This document shows, in pieces, positions 42,308 to 50,084 of a DNA stretch of 63,262 bases; the stretch's first letter is position 1; each line of letters begins with the position of its first letter. The translations under genes were made by a program, and so were the position numbers. The notes beneath the pieces are model-generated. The model had not been told where the DNA came from, did not search any database, and saw only the letters and a list, made by a program, of their open reading frames with translations. This DNA is from Pseudanabaena sp. lw0831 (GTDB taxonomy: Bacteria; Cyanobacteriota; Cyanobacteriia; Pseudanabaenales; Pseudanabaenaceae), in contig NZ_BBJB01000029.1 of assembly GCF_016584665.1 (NCBI RefSeq), positions 1-63,262 of the forward strand, written 5' to 3'.

Positions 42308-43783
42308 TTACAAAGCTTCACCACGTCGATAGAGTTCACGAGCATAGTCTGTCCATGTTCCTTGCCCCCAATAGCGGAAGCAACTAGTTTGGACTAAGAG
42401 ATTGTAGAGCAGAGCTTGCTGGTAATCCGATCGCATAGTAATTGAGGGATCTTGCGCTACTAGTGGATCGTATTTTTTATGGAACTTGGCACTAAGTTTA
42501 TTCATTGGCTCCAATACATTTTCGTAGCCATGCACCCAACTCATACTATTTGTCCATGATGCACCGTCCATATGGAATTGATGGTCACTTGCTTTTAGCT
42601 CGGTAATTGCTTGTTCAACTGTTGCAGTATTGCGATCGCCAATTTGATCAACCTTGCTCCAGACCTTATGCTGTTGTACTGACTGAACTACAGGGTAATC
42701 AAGCGGACTAACACCAGCCGCTTCGATCATTTCGAGATATTCAGTTCCATTTAGTCCCATAACACCTGAACTACCACGACCATTATTTTTAAGTTGATCC
42801 CAGACCAATGGATAATCACGAGGGAATTCATTCATCATTACGCCGCCATTCTCGCCATCAGCAATTTGCGAAACGAGAGAAGGAATCAAAACATTGCCAA
42901 GCATTTTTCTGCTACGACCTTTCGCTTCATGGTAAGGCTGCATTTGGGCAACCAACTTAGTATCTGAGCCTTGGGTCTTAATCAGAGCAGTAATACTTAT
43001 TGATTCGCCTTGAGAATTCATGGCGACGAGACGATTTGGCAAATATTTCTGATCTTGAGTCAGTCCTGAACCATCAAGACATTCCACTGAATGCTCTTGA
43101 ACCATAAGCCAACGATAGCCACATTCCTTGAGGGCTTTGATGTATTCATAGAGAGTGTCAGGATGATTAGGAAGATGCATCTCAGGTGGTGAGAAACCTT
43201 TAACACGCTTTAGAGCATCAATGCCAAAAATAGAAGCAAAATGACTTTGCCATGATTGAATATGGAGCTTCACATCGGGAATTGGCGTGGATGGAATCAC
43301 CGCATGACTCCACATCGTACCGAGCCATTCTACATAGGGCTGATATTGGCGATCGCAGGTAATGCACCTGAGATTATCCAAAATGTCATGGCGCTGCATT
43401 TGCTGCAAGCCCCAGAGCAGATTTCCTGAATAGTCCAGCATAATCCGAGGATTGCTGCCCTGTGCGACTAATTGGGGGATGAAATCTCCCATACGGCTGT
43501 AGCACCATGCAAACACAGAAGCATTGTGATTATCGCCTTCGCCCTGATGTTCAAACATGTTTTGAAGGTTACAAATTAGCGCTCCATTTGCTCCTGCGGG
43601 AATGGTCGGCTGATGCATATGCAATGCACAGGCAAAGGCTGAGGTAATCTCTTCAAGGCGAAGATTATTATAAGGTAGAAATACTGGTGCATCATCTTGC
43701 ACAGCGCGTTGAATTACGTCTTCATTTCCGCAAATGGCTGGGAAATCAGAGGCGACAAAGCTTGATGGTATAGCTGTAATCAA
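42308..43783 (-). CDS. Glycoside hydrolase family 57 protein
   Basis: A 491-residue protein. The start of the catalytic barrel is seen in ALHMHQPTIPAG (HxHQP), followed by NASVFAWCYSRMGDFIPQLV. The likely nucleophile is the Glu of GFSPPEMHLPNHPDTL, and WLMVQEHSVECLDG follows. GH57 enzymes act on alpha-glucans (amylase, branching, 4-glucanotransferase). This cyanobacterial subgroup is not characterised to my knowledge, so the exact reaction is open. No signal peptide, so a role in glycogen or soluble-sugar metabolism is inferred. A 13-bp inverted repeat lies just upstream of the start. Confidence 0.85.
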   Translation of the reverse strand: MITAIPSSFVASDFPAICGNEDVIQRAVQDDAPVFLPYNNLRLEEITSAFACALHMHQPTIPAGANGALICNLQNMFEHQGEGDNHNASVFAWCYSRMGDFIPQLVAQGSNPRIMLDYSGNLLWGLQQMQRHDILDNLRCITCDRQYQPYVEWLGTMWSHAVIPSTPIPDVKLHIQSWQSHFASIFGIDALKRVKGFSPPEMHLPNHPDTLYEYIKALKECGYRWLMVQEHSVECLDGSGLTQDQKYLPNRLVAMNSQGESISITALIKTQGSDTKLVAQMQPYHEAKGRSRKMLGNVLIPSLVSQIADGENGGVMMNEFPRDYPLVWDQLKNNGRGSSGVMGLNGTEYLEMIEAAGVSPLDYPVVQSVQQHKVWSKVDQIGDRNTATVEQAITELKASDHQFHMDGASWTNSMSWVHGYENVLEPMNKLSAKFHKKYDPLVAQDPSITMRSDYQQALLYNLLVQTSCFRYWGQGTWTDYARELYRRGEAL

Positions 43784-43808
43784 AACTTGTAAAACCTCAA
43801 TAAATTAC

Positions 43809-43847
43809 CTAAGAAGTATAGAAGGTGTTTTGTACTATACTTCTTAG
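43809..43847. promoter_or_regulatory. 13-bp inverted repeat upstream of the GH57 gene, possible operator
   Basis: CTAAGAAGTATAG at 43809-43821 and its exact complement at 43835-43847, 13 nt apart. It begins 26 nt before the GH57 start on the minus strand, a position fit for a repressor site or a leader hairpin. The remainder of the spacer to 44092 holds the repeat at 43961-44072. Confidence 0.45.
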
Positions 43848-43960
43848 ATGTAATATTCTAGCGGTTTAGTGATTCTTTTACTGTTAAATAAGCAGAAAGA
43901 AAGCAGTGCAAATACACAAATAATTTTCTCAATTAAATCATTTGTGTCCTGAGATTGAGA

Positions 43961-44072
43961 TACTACTTGGCAATGGACATTTAAGTCGTGATCGACGTAT
44001 TTGCGTCTTTTTTACCTTGTAAAATGGTCATTCCAGATCGCATCCATTAATTAACAGTCCAGTGCCTACTAC
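43961..44072. mobile_element. 112-bp MITE-like repeat, copy B (inverted relative to copy A)
   Basis: The ends TACTACTTGGCAATGGAC and CAGTCCAGTGCCTACTAC form an imperfect inverted repeat. Positions 43987-44013 are the exact reverse complement of the 27-nt core of copy A (23593-23619). The conserved part continues for about 25 nt toward the left end of B. Confidence 0.6.
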
Positions 44073-44092
44073 TTTATCTTTACAGTTACCTT

Positions 44093-44554
44093 TTAACATG
44101 AATATCGAATTTGTATACACATCTCAATAACAATTGACTCTGCCGCTACTACATCATTCATGTCAAGGTCATTTGGGTCAATATCATTGACAATTGAATC
44201 AATTATTTCGTCAGAAAATAGATCGTCAAGACCATCAAACTGCTCAAAAATCTCGTTGACTGAGTCTATTAACTCAGGATCGTATAGATCCATGTAGTCA
44301 AGTTCGTCGCTAATATCTAATTCATCTGTTTCATCTACTTCTTCTGCTTCAGCAGGTTCAACAAGTGGACTAATTAACCCCACAACAAAAGGAGCTATCC
44401 ACAAGCCAGCTCTGATTACTCTTCCCGCAGTCTTAATATATTGTCTTGCTTTTTTCTTCTTCACGGCTTCTTGTTGAAGCTTTTTCATTTCGGCTAAGCC
44501 TTTAACAATATTTTTGATTTTTTTCTGCTTTTCTGCTGTAGAAGTAGAAGCCAT
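44093..44554 (-). CDS. Small acidic protein with one membrane helix, partner of the upstream lipoprotein
   Basis: A 153-residue protein: a basic N-terminus (EMKKLQQEAVKKKKARQYIK), a hydrophobic stretch (AGLWIAPFVVGLISPLV), then a strongly acidic C-terminal half (DETDELDISDELDYMDLYDP). Its ATG overlaps the stop of the upstream lipoprotein gene (TAATG), so they are coupled. I recognise no family. Base composition is A/T-rich compared with most neighbours, which might mean recent acquisition. Confidence 0.55.
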   Translation of the reverse strand: MASTSTAEKQKKIKNIVKGLAEMKKLQQEAVKKKKARQYIKTAGRVIRAGLWIAPFVVGLISPLVEPAEAEEVDETDELDISDELDYMDLYDPELIDSVNEIFEQFDGLDDLFSDEIIDSIVNDIDPNDLDMNDVVAAESIVIEMCIQIRYSC

Positions 44555-44976
44555 TACCTTGTAACCTCAGCCTTATTATTGTTTTGTGAATTATACTCAT
44601 TAATCAATTCAACAGCTTCTGCATATGCTAGCTGCCGCACTTCACGTTCTATAAATTTTTTCCCAATTTTTCTAAGTTCTGAAACAGTTTCAGAAAAAAT
44701 AACATTGGCTAAACTTTGCGTTGAAATTGGTTTTCGATTACTAACTTGTTGTCCAATATACGATGAACCTTTAGATTTACCAGCCTGCTTGATAAAATTT
44801 GATATCGATACTGATGCCGAGTTTGTGTTTGGCAAAACTTTAGGTAGGGGAGGTGGATCTACTTTAGTTACAATCCTTGCTGCATCATCTGTAACACTAC
44901 CAACGCCCTTAGCAATAGAAGAACATCCGCTAACAAGAAACACTACTAAAGTAAGAATCCATAATTTATTTTTCAT
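44554..44976 (-). CDS. Lipoprotein, function unknown
   Basis: A 140-residue lipoprotein if started at ATG 44974-44976: MKNKLWILTLVVFLVSGCSS, lipobox VSGC. The longer frame to 45021 would put 15 polar residues before the signal peptide. The mature part has a low-complexity N-terminal third, followed by a helical C-terminal half (FSETVSELRKIGKKFIEREV). No family recognised. Coupled by TAATG to the acidic protein gene. Confidence 0.55.
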   Translation of the reverse strand: MKNKLWILTLVVFLVSGCSSIAKGVGSVTDDAARIVTKVDPPPLPKVLPNTNSASVSISNFIKQAGKSKGSSYIGQQVSNRKPISTQSLANVIFSETVSELRKIGKKFIEREVRQLAYAEAVELINEYNSQNNNKAEVTR

Positions 44977-45146
44977 GTTTTTGATATTGCTAAGCTTTAT
45001 CTTACTTATTTTATATAGCAATATTTTTCAATTATGTCTATTAACAAATATTAAGAAATACTAATATACTGTTTGTATCTTAAACAATAAATTTTTTGGC
45101 AGCAAAAGAAATTATAGGAATCTTTTTTTGTAAATTAGATTTAAAG

Positions 45147-45199
45147 AAAAAGCCAGCAAAGGCATTATCATTATGATGATGCACTTTTGCTGGCTTTTT
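45147..45199 (-). terminator. Terminator of the Hsp20 gene
   Basis: 14-bp outer stem AAAAAGCCAGCAAA with complement at 45186-45199, and an inner ATCATTATGATGAT stem, downstream of the minus-strand stop at 45240. Confidence 0.6.
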
Positions 45200-45239
45200 T
45201 TTCAGTTCTAATTTGAAATTATTCCAAAAATGAGGTTAA

Positions 45240-45692
45240 TTAGGAAGCAGCAGGTAGCTCGCCAGTGACGTTGACTTTAAAAGCTTTGACTTCATTAGCT
45301 TTGGGCAAGGTCAATGTGAGGATACCATTGGTATATTCAGCTTTCACTTGTTCATGTTCGATCGCTACAGGTAAAGCAAATACACGGTGGAATTTACCAT
45401 AGCTCATTTCGCTCCAGTAGTATCCTTTTTCAGATTCTTCCTTACGTTCAACATGGCGTTCACCAGCAACTGAGATCGAATCCTTGGTCACTTGAATATC
45501 AAGATCCTTAGCTTCGATTTCAGGAAGTGTGAGTCTCAGAGTTAAATAGTCGCCATCATCACGAAGCTCACTAGCAGGAATCCATCCGCCTTTTGCAGTT
45601 TCCTGATCTAGTGGTGCAAACTCACGGAATAAGCGATCAAATTGACGACGAACTTCTTCCATTTCTTGGAAAGGTTGCCAACGTACTAACAT
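45240..45692 (-). CDS. hspA: Small heat-shock protein (Hsp20 / Hsp17 type)
   Basis: A 150-residue alpha-crystallin chaperone. The start is the ATG 45690-45692 (MLVRWQPFQEMEEVRRQFDR) with AAAGG 9 nt upstream; an in-frame GTG inside the SD region is rejected. The crystallin domain spans about residues 40-140 (YLTLRLTLPEIEAKDLDIQV) and ends with the motif GILTLTLPKANE. It binds unfolding proteins and membranes during heat stress. The mRNA leader can fold over the SD, as described for Synechocystis hsp17, so translational thermocontrol is likely. Confidence 0.93.
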   Translation of the reverse strand: MLVRWQPFQEMEEVRRQFDRLFREFAPLDQETAKGGWIPASELRDDGDYLTLRLTLPEIEAKDLDIQVTKDSISVAGERHVERKEESEKGYYWSEMSYGKFHRVFALPVAIEHEQVKAEYTNGILTLTLPKANEVKAFKVNVTGELPAAS

Positions 45693-45696
45693 AAAT

Positions 45697-45725
45697 ATCA
45701 CCTTTAACTATTTCAAAACAACGAT
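45697..45725 (-). promoter_or_regulatory. Candidate RNA thermometer in the Hsp20 leader
   Basis: In the mRNA, AUCGUUGUUU can pair with AAAGGUGAU, which contains the SD, using one bulged G and several G-U/A-U pairs, with a loop of about 10 nt. Such a weak hairpin sealing the SD just before the AUG is the pattern known for the hsp17 thermometer of Synechocystis. Pairing was worked out by eye. Confidence 0.45.
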
Positions 45726-45822
45726 GGAACGTTCAGAAGTAGATTAAGAATTAAGTTAATGTTTCGTACTTCGATTTCGTTCACAGGTTCATTATGAAAT
45801 AACTGCAAAGCCATGAGCAGTA

Positions 45823-45853
45823 GGAGAAACACACTTTTAAAGTGTGTTTCTCC
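45823..45853. repeat. 15-bp palindrome between the Hsp20 gene and the small ORF
   Basis: GGAGAAACACACTTT and perfect complement around one base, in the 310-nt divergent spacer 45693-46002. No other feature is clear there. Confidence 0.55.
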
Positions 45854-46002
45854 GCACAAGTTTTTTAAGTTTTGTAACGAGTCGCGTAGATTGTGCGGTG
45901 ACCGATGACAGGTGAATAAATGAGTCAAAAACTGAGTCGATAAATGAGCCTTTTGAACTCAATTTTTTTGGCAATCTATTAAATATCAGTTGAGGAAAAG
46001 GT

Positions 46003-46197
46003 ATGAGACTATTTTTAAGCAATGGCATTATCGTTATTATCGCGATCGCATCAGTTTTTAGTAATTCTTTGGACGCGATCGCGATCAAGAACCATGAGCG
46101 TAACGATCTGTCTCAGGTTTCTTTAGGTTATCCTGTTAATATTTCGATTATTCATCAAAGCAACCCGCGTCTGCCTCGTCCCAAGGGAAGTCGCTAA
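46003..46197 (+). CDS. Possible 64-residue secreted peptide
   Basis: ATG preceded by TTGAGGAAAAGGT, a good SD. The N-terminus is a signal-peptide-like helix (LFLSNGIIVIIAIASVFSNS, then LDAIA), and the remainder is polar and Pro/Arg-rich at the end (NPRLPRPKGSR). No family known. The SD and signal peptide make it more likely real than a chance frame. Confidence 0.45.
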   Translation: MRLFLSNGIIVIIAIASVFSNSLDAIAIKNHERNDLSQVSLGYPVNISIIHQSNPRLPRPKGSR

Positions 46198-46232
46198 ATT
46201 GATTTGAGAACTCTAAATAATTTTGAGAACCT

Positions 46233-47153
46233 TTATGCTCTCAGCGTTTGCTTCTTGAATGAGATTTTCCTGAGATAGCCGCCAGCGATCGCGACAGGAA
46301 TTGTCAGATAGAGTGCAGTTGTAAAGAACCAAGAAGGCGTGGATGACGGGTTTGTATAATGCATTAAGATCCCTAGACTAGTAGATATAGTGCCAGTTAG
46401 AGCCGCATTAAAGATTTCATTTTGTTTTGCCCAGTGAGCCGAGAAAAAACCTCCTGCACAAGAAAATGTTAGTCCAATACAGAGATAAATAATCAAAAAT
46501 AGATTGCTTGAGAATTCTGATTGCATCTGATATGGGCTTTTCCCTTGAATGGTAAGCAATACAGTGGCGATCGAGGTAAAGAAAAAAACTGTAGCTTCTG
46601 AACTAATTATATCTAGCAAAAATCCATAGATTGCAGCTCTAAGATTTAAGCGACCACTTAATTGTGTGATTAATCGGATTCGTAAATTAGATTTTTTATT
46701 CCAGTCAGATTTATTCGCAGATTCCTTGATTAGTGGTTTTGAATCTGTACTCAGAACCTCTTGAGAATCTTTTGTTTCAGTAATCAAGTTTTGTTGATCT
46801 GCTGGAAGGATCTCAGGTACAATTTCTTGCGTGTCTATCGTTAAATCTATTTTATGGCTCCATCTAGGAATTTCAGAGCTTGTTTGCTTGCCATAAATTT
46901 CTAGCACATTGATATTGGCGATCGCTAAATTTTGGAGCCCTGTCAGAACCATGGACACATATACTGCTTGATTTGGTACTTTCACTGATTCCAGTAAAAT
47001 CTGAAGACAATCTTCGTGGAGTCTAACTGAAGCATTTACTCCCCGACGTTGGAAGGAGCGATTCATCAAGATGGATATAGCTTCTGGGTTTCCTTTTTGA
47101 GCTTGCTCTTTAAGACTGGATACTTTTTTTGGATCTTTTGCTTGGTCTTCCAT
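46233..47153 (-). CDS. Membrane protein with the shared KQGDPNAIA-type N-terminal domain
   Basis: A 306-residue protein. Residues about 14-105 are the shared domain (LKEQAQKGNPEAISILMNRS, VPNQAVYVSMVLTGLQNLAI, RWSHKIDL), also found at the start of the proteins at 19728-21197 and 50085-52760. A polar linker follows to about 175. Then there are four hydrophobic segments (IYGFLLDIISSEATVFFFTS, LFLIIYLCIGLTFSCAGGFF, LTGTISTSLGILMHY, WFFTTALYLTIPVAIAGGYL). The start codon ends 1 nt before the stop of the PrsW-TPR gene, so they form one operon and probably one membrane complex (inference). Function unknown. Confidence 0.7.
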   Translation of the reverse strand: MEDQAKDPKKVSSLKEQAQKGNPEAISILMNRSFQRRGVNASVRLHEDCLQILLESVKVPNQAVYVSMVLTGLQNLAIANINVLEIYGKQTSSEIPRWSHKIDLTIDTQEIVPEILPADQQNLITETKDSQEVLSTDSKPLIKESANKSDWNKKSNLRIRLITQLSGRLNLRAAIYGFLLDIISSEATVFFFTSIATVLLTIQGKSPYQMQSEFSSNLFLIIYLCIGLTFSCAGGFFSAHWAKQNEIFNAALTGTISTSLGILMHYTNPSSTPSWFFTTALYLTIPVAIAGGYLRKISFKKQTLRA

Positions 47154-47154
47154 G

Positions 47155-48879
47155 TTAGCGAACTCCTTTCTTATCTAATTTACGCATGATTTTCTGTTTG
47201 GATTGTTTGACTTCTTCCCAATCAGGATAGAGAACTAGAGCGCGATTATATGATTGTAGAGCTTCGCGATCGCGCCCTAGTTCTTCTAAAACTAAGCCTT
47301 GACTATACATAGCACGGGCATATTGAGGATCGATTTGTACAGCCTTTTCGTAAGCAACGATCGCTTCTGGATAACGTTTTAGGTCGTATAATATATCACC
47401 GCGTTGATGCCAGATATAGGCATAGTTGGCAATCTCGATCGCCTTGTCGATCGCTTTTAAAGCTTCTTGATTTTGCTTAGTATAGCTATGCGCTAAGCTA
47501 CGGATATACCAAGCGAATACATGCCGTGGATTGATCTCAAGTGCGCGATCGGCTGAAGCAAGAGCTTCTGAAAATCGACCTAACCGACCTAACGCATCAC
47601 CTCGATCGGCATAGATATCCGCAAGGCGACTTTTCCCTTTGCTACCTAAATCACCCTTAGCTTGAATTGCTAAATTATAATCTGCTAAGGCTAAGGTGTA
47701 ATTCCCTTGATAAAGGTAAGCTTCAGCACGATTAGAATAAGCCAAAGCATATTCCGAATTAATTTCGATCGCTTGGCTATAGCTGTCGATCGCTAAGTCA
47801 AGATTGCGAAGATAGAAGTATGCAATCCCTTTATAGTTATATGCTACAGAATTTCGTGGATTTTTTCTTAGTATGCGATCGCAGTCGCGAATCACGCCTA
47901 CATAGTCTCTGCGGTCATATTTGGCTTTGACTTGAGAGATGTCGCCATCATCATTGCTAGCAACGGCGCTAGATTCCACCCCACTATTAACAGAACGTCC
48001 AGCTAACTTACTCATGCTCTGAGGTATCCAATAACTAGCCGCGATCGCAGTGGCAACTCCTACTGACCACAAAACTGGAGAATACCAATGCCAAGCCCAC
48101 CATTTACGAATATTTTTATTAGTAATTTGCTTGCTTGATAGATTCTCATCTGTTTTTGGAACTATATCAAGTTTTTGGAAATATCGCACTGTAAAAAAGA
48201 CACTGCCGAACAAACCAATAAACGCTGCTAGAGAACTGAGCCAAGTATGGAGAAATAGCAAAGAGTTAAAAGTACCATGTAGAAGAATCGCGGCAAATAA
48301 TGCTTTAAGAGCAATCCATGGGCGATGTTGAGATGAATTCTTTGCTTCTGCGAGAATGCTGCCCATGATTACACCTGCGATCGCGTGCATCGGTAAACTC
48401 ACAAAGGCTCTGGCTTGAGCTATGTAATGCCCCATTTTGCTATGTAGCATGAACACATACATAATGTTCTCAATGCAAGCAAATCCTAAGCCAATGCAGA
48501 CCGTTAGCATCACGATGTTGGTTTTAGTCTTAAAGGATTCGCTTTTCTTGAATGCTGAAAGCAAAATCAATAGCTTTAAGGCTTCTTCGATGAGTGCTGA
48601 TAGGATGAATCCTCCTAATAAAGCATCTGGCAAAGAGAACGAAGGAGTATCTATTGAGGTATTCATCTGTTGGAAGTAGTTAGCGACTTTATTCCCAGAT
48701 AAAATATAAGCGCCAACTCCTTCAATAAATCCCGCAGGAATGATGCAAGCCATTCCCATCAGAAGCGCTTTGAACTTGTCTTGATAGGGTTCACCAATTT
48801 GGCGATCGCATTCATAGAAGTAACAAAGAATGGCGATCGCGGGTGCGATCGCAATAAAGAAGCTCCAGAATAAAGACAT
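47155..48879 (-). CDS. PrsW-family intramembrane protease fused to TPR repeats
   Basis: A 574-residue protein from the ATG 48877-48879 (MSLFWSFFIAIAPAIAILCY). The N-terminal half is an eight-helix PrsW domain. The conserved residues are all present: SALIEEALKLLILLSAF (EExxK), GLGFACIENIMYVF (Glu), LPMHAIAGVIMGSIL (His) and ILLHGTFNSLLF (His). Residues about 330-565 are TPR repeats (AYNYKGIAYFYLRNLDLAID and similar). PrsW cleaves anti-sigma factors in Bacillus; the substrate here is unknown and the TPRs may present it. It is followed at 1-nt spacing by the shared-domain membrane protein. Confidence 0.88.
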   Translation of the reverse strand: MSLFWSFFIAIAPAIAILCYFYECDRQIGEPYQDKFKALLMGMACIIPAGFIEGVGAYILSGNKVANYFQQMNTSIDTPSFSLPDALLGGFILSALIEEALKLLILLSAFKKSESFKTKTNIVMLTVCIGLGFACIENIMYVFMLHSKMGHYIAQARAFVSLPMHAIAGVIMGSILAEAKNSSQHRPWIALKALFAAILLHGTFNSLLFLHTWLSSLAAFIGLFGSVFFTVRYFQKLDIVPKTDENLSSKQITNKNIRKWWAWHWYSPVLWSVGVATAIAASYWIPQSMSKLAGRSVNSGVESSAVASNDDGDISQVKAKYDRRDYVGVIRDCDRILRKNPRNSVAYNYKGIAYFYLRNLDLAIDSYSQAIEINSEYALAYSNRAEAYLYQGNYTLALADYNLAIQAKGDLGSKGKSRLADIYADRGDALGRLGRFSEALASADRALEINPRHVFAWYIRSLAHSYTKQNQEALKAIDKAIEIANYAYIWHQRGDILYDLKRYPEAIVAYEKAVQIDPQYARAMYSQGLVLEELGRDREALQSYNRALVLYPDWEEVKQSKQKIMRKLDKKGVR

Positions 48880-49082
48880 AACTTGCACCTCTAACTGCAC
48901 CTTGATAATTTGTTGCAAATTTTGCAAATTGCGCGACTCGGTGGCTATCTAGACATAATGTATTACTAGAGTATTACAAGGTATGCAGATTAAAGCAATG
49001 CTTTAAAATTGGTAAGGGTGTTAATATATTTGTAAGACACTGACGACATTTTGTACAAAGATCTTCTTGGGAGTAACCGACA

Positions 49083-49361
49083 ATGCAGATTGCCTTAAGA
49101 CCAGAACAAGAAATATTTGTTTTAGAAAAAATCAATCAAGGCGTTTATGGGAGTACGGAAGAACTCTTTGCTCTGGCATTTCAACTTTTGGAAGAGCATG
49201 AGATTAAAAAAAGAGAGTATGAAAAAAAACAACAAAAAATAATAGAGGTTCGTCAAAAAATCCTTGAAGGGATGGAAGATGTTCGGCAAGGAAGAGTGGT
49301 TGATGGGGAAGTTGTGTTTCAACAACTAGAAGAAAGATTAGAAGCGATGAGACAGAAGTAA
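49083..49361 (+). CDS. ParD-like antitoxin
   Basis: A 92-residue protein with an N-terminal ribbon-helix-helix-like start (MQIALRPEQEIFVLEKINQG, then YGSTEELFALAFQLLEEHE) and a long charged helix that would wrap the toxin. It is followed after 2 nt by a ParE-like toxin gene, the classical order antitoxin-toxin. It would bind DNA and neutralise the toxin. As the toxin gene is now broken, the antitoxin may be an orphan. Confidence 0.78.
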   Translation: MQIALRPEQEIFVLEKINQGVYGSTEELFALAFQLLEEHEIKKREYEKKQQKIIEVRQKILEGMEDVRQGRVVDGEVVFQQLEERLEAMRQK

Positions 49362-49363
49362 GT

Positions 49364-49933
49364 ATGAAAACTTTCTCTTTCTCAGAAGCAGCAGTTCGAG
49401 ATATTAATGAAATCTGTGAATTTTATGGTCAAGAAAATGTTGATGTAGCTAGTAGGTTATTTGATAACATCCGCAAAAAATGCAAGTTATATGCTGAATT
49501 CCCTAATATGGGTAAAAAATATAGCCATTTCATCCCAAATAGGGAAGAGTATTATCAATCTTTTATCTCTAATCTTCGCGGGTTTATCGTTGATGATTAT
49601 GTCGTGTTTTATTGTCCCAAAGCGCTAGTAAAAACTATGCACTTTCAGTGCAAGGCTTTAGCTGAAACCTTTAAAGCAGTTACTATGATTTCTTTGCAGA
49701 ACTTTAGCGTGAGTAAAACCTGCATTATCATCATAGTCACATTACTAAAATAGGAAAACTAATAGAGTTTGGCTGAAGCTACAAATTTAGGACTTTCAGT
49801 CCTAGTCGAACCTATGCACTTCCAGTGCATAGTGGTTCAGTATCCAAGACAAGATGGAATTGATGTTTTCCGTATCATGTCGGGCAAGCAAGACTTGATA
49901 AGTATTTTGGAGGATTTAGACTATGAGCTATAA
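49364..49933 (+). pseudogene. ParE-like toxin gene interrupted by a 228-bp insertion
   Basis: The frame from ATG 49364 encodes a RelE/ParE-type toxin (FSEAAVRDINEICEFYGQEN, FPNMGKKY, GFIVDDYVVFYCPK) up to about 49618. It then runs into foreign sequence and stops at 49751-49753, giving 129 residues with an unrelated tail. The true C-terminus resumes at about 49844 in the same frame (PRQDGIDVFRIMSGKQDLIS to LEDLDYEL, TAA 49931-49933). Removing 228 nt restores a 113-residue ParE. The missing C-terminal strand is needed for activity in known members, so the toxin is probably inactive. Confidence 0.75.
49618..49845. mobile_element. 228-bp insertion in parE with hairpin-ended inverted repeats
   Basis: Near the ends lie ACTATGCACTTTCAGTGCA at 49634-49652 and the related inverted arm at 49811-49833 (CCTATGCACTTCCAGTGCAT, then AGT). 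The arms are complementary to each other with a few mismatches, and each is itself a small TGCACT/AGTGCA hairpin. There is no transposase frame. The insertion borders show only a short CCA-like repeat. Confidence 0.6.
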
Positions 49934-50084
49934 AAAAACAAGATTTATTGTGCGCGAATGAATGAGTTTTGGCACAAAGAACATTAAATAATATTGAAAT
50001 TTCAGTTTTGTTTTACTGCATAGCTCATTAACATTCAGATATAAGTACTTAAAGCGTGCAGTAATCAGTCTCTAACCCATCGTT

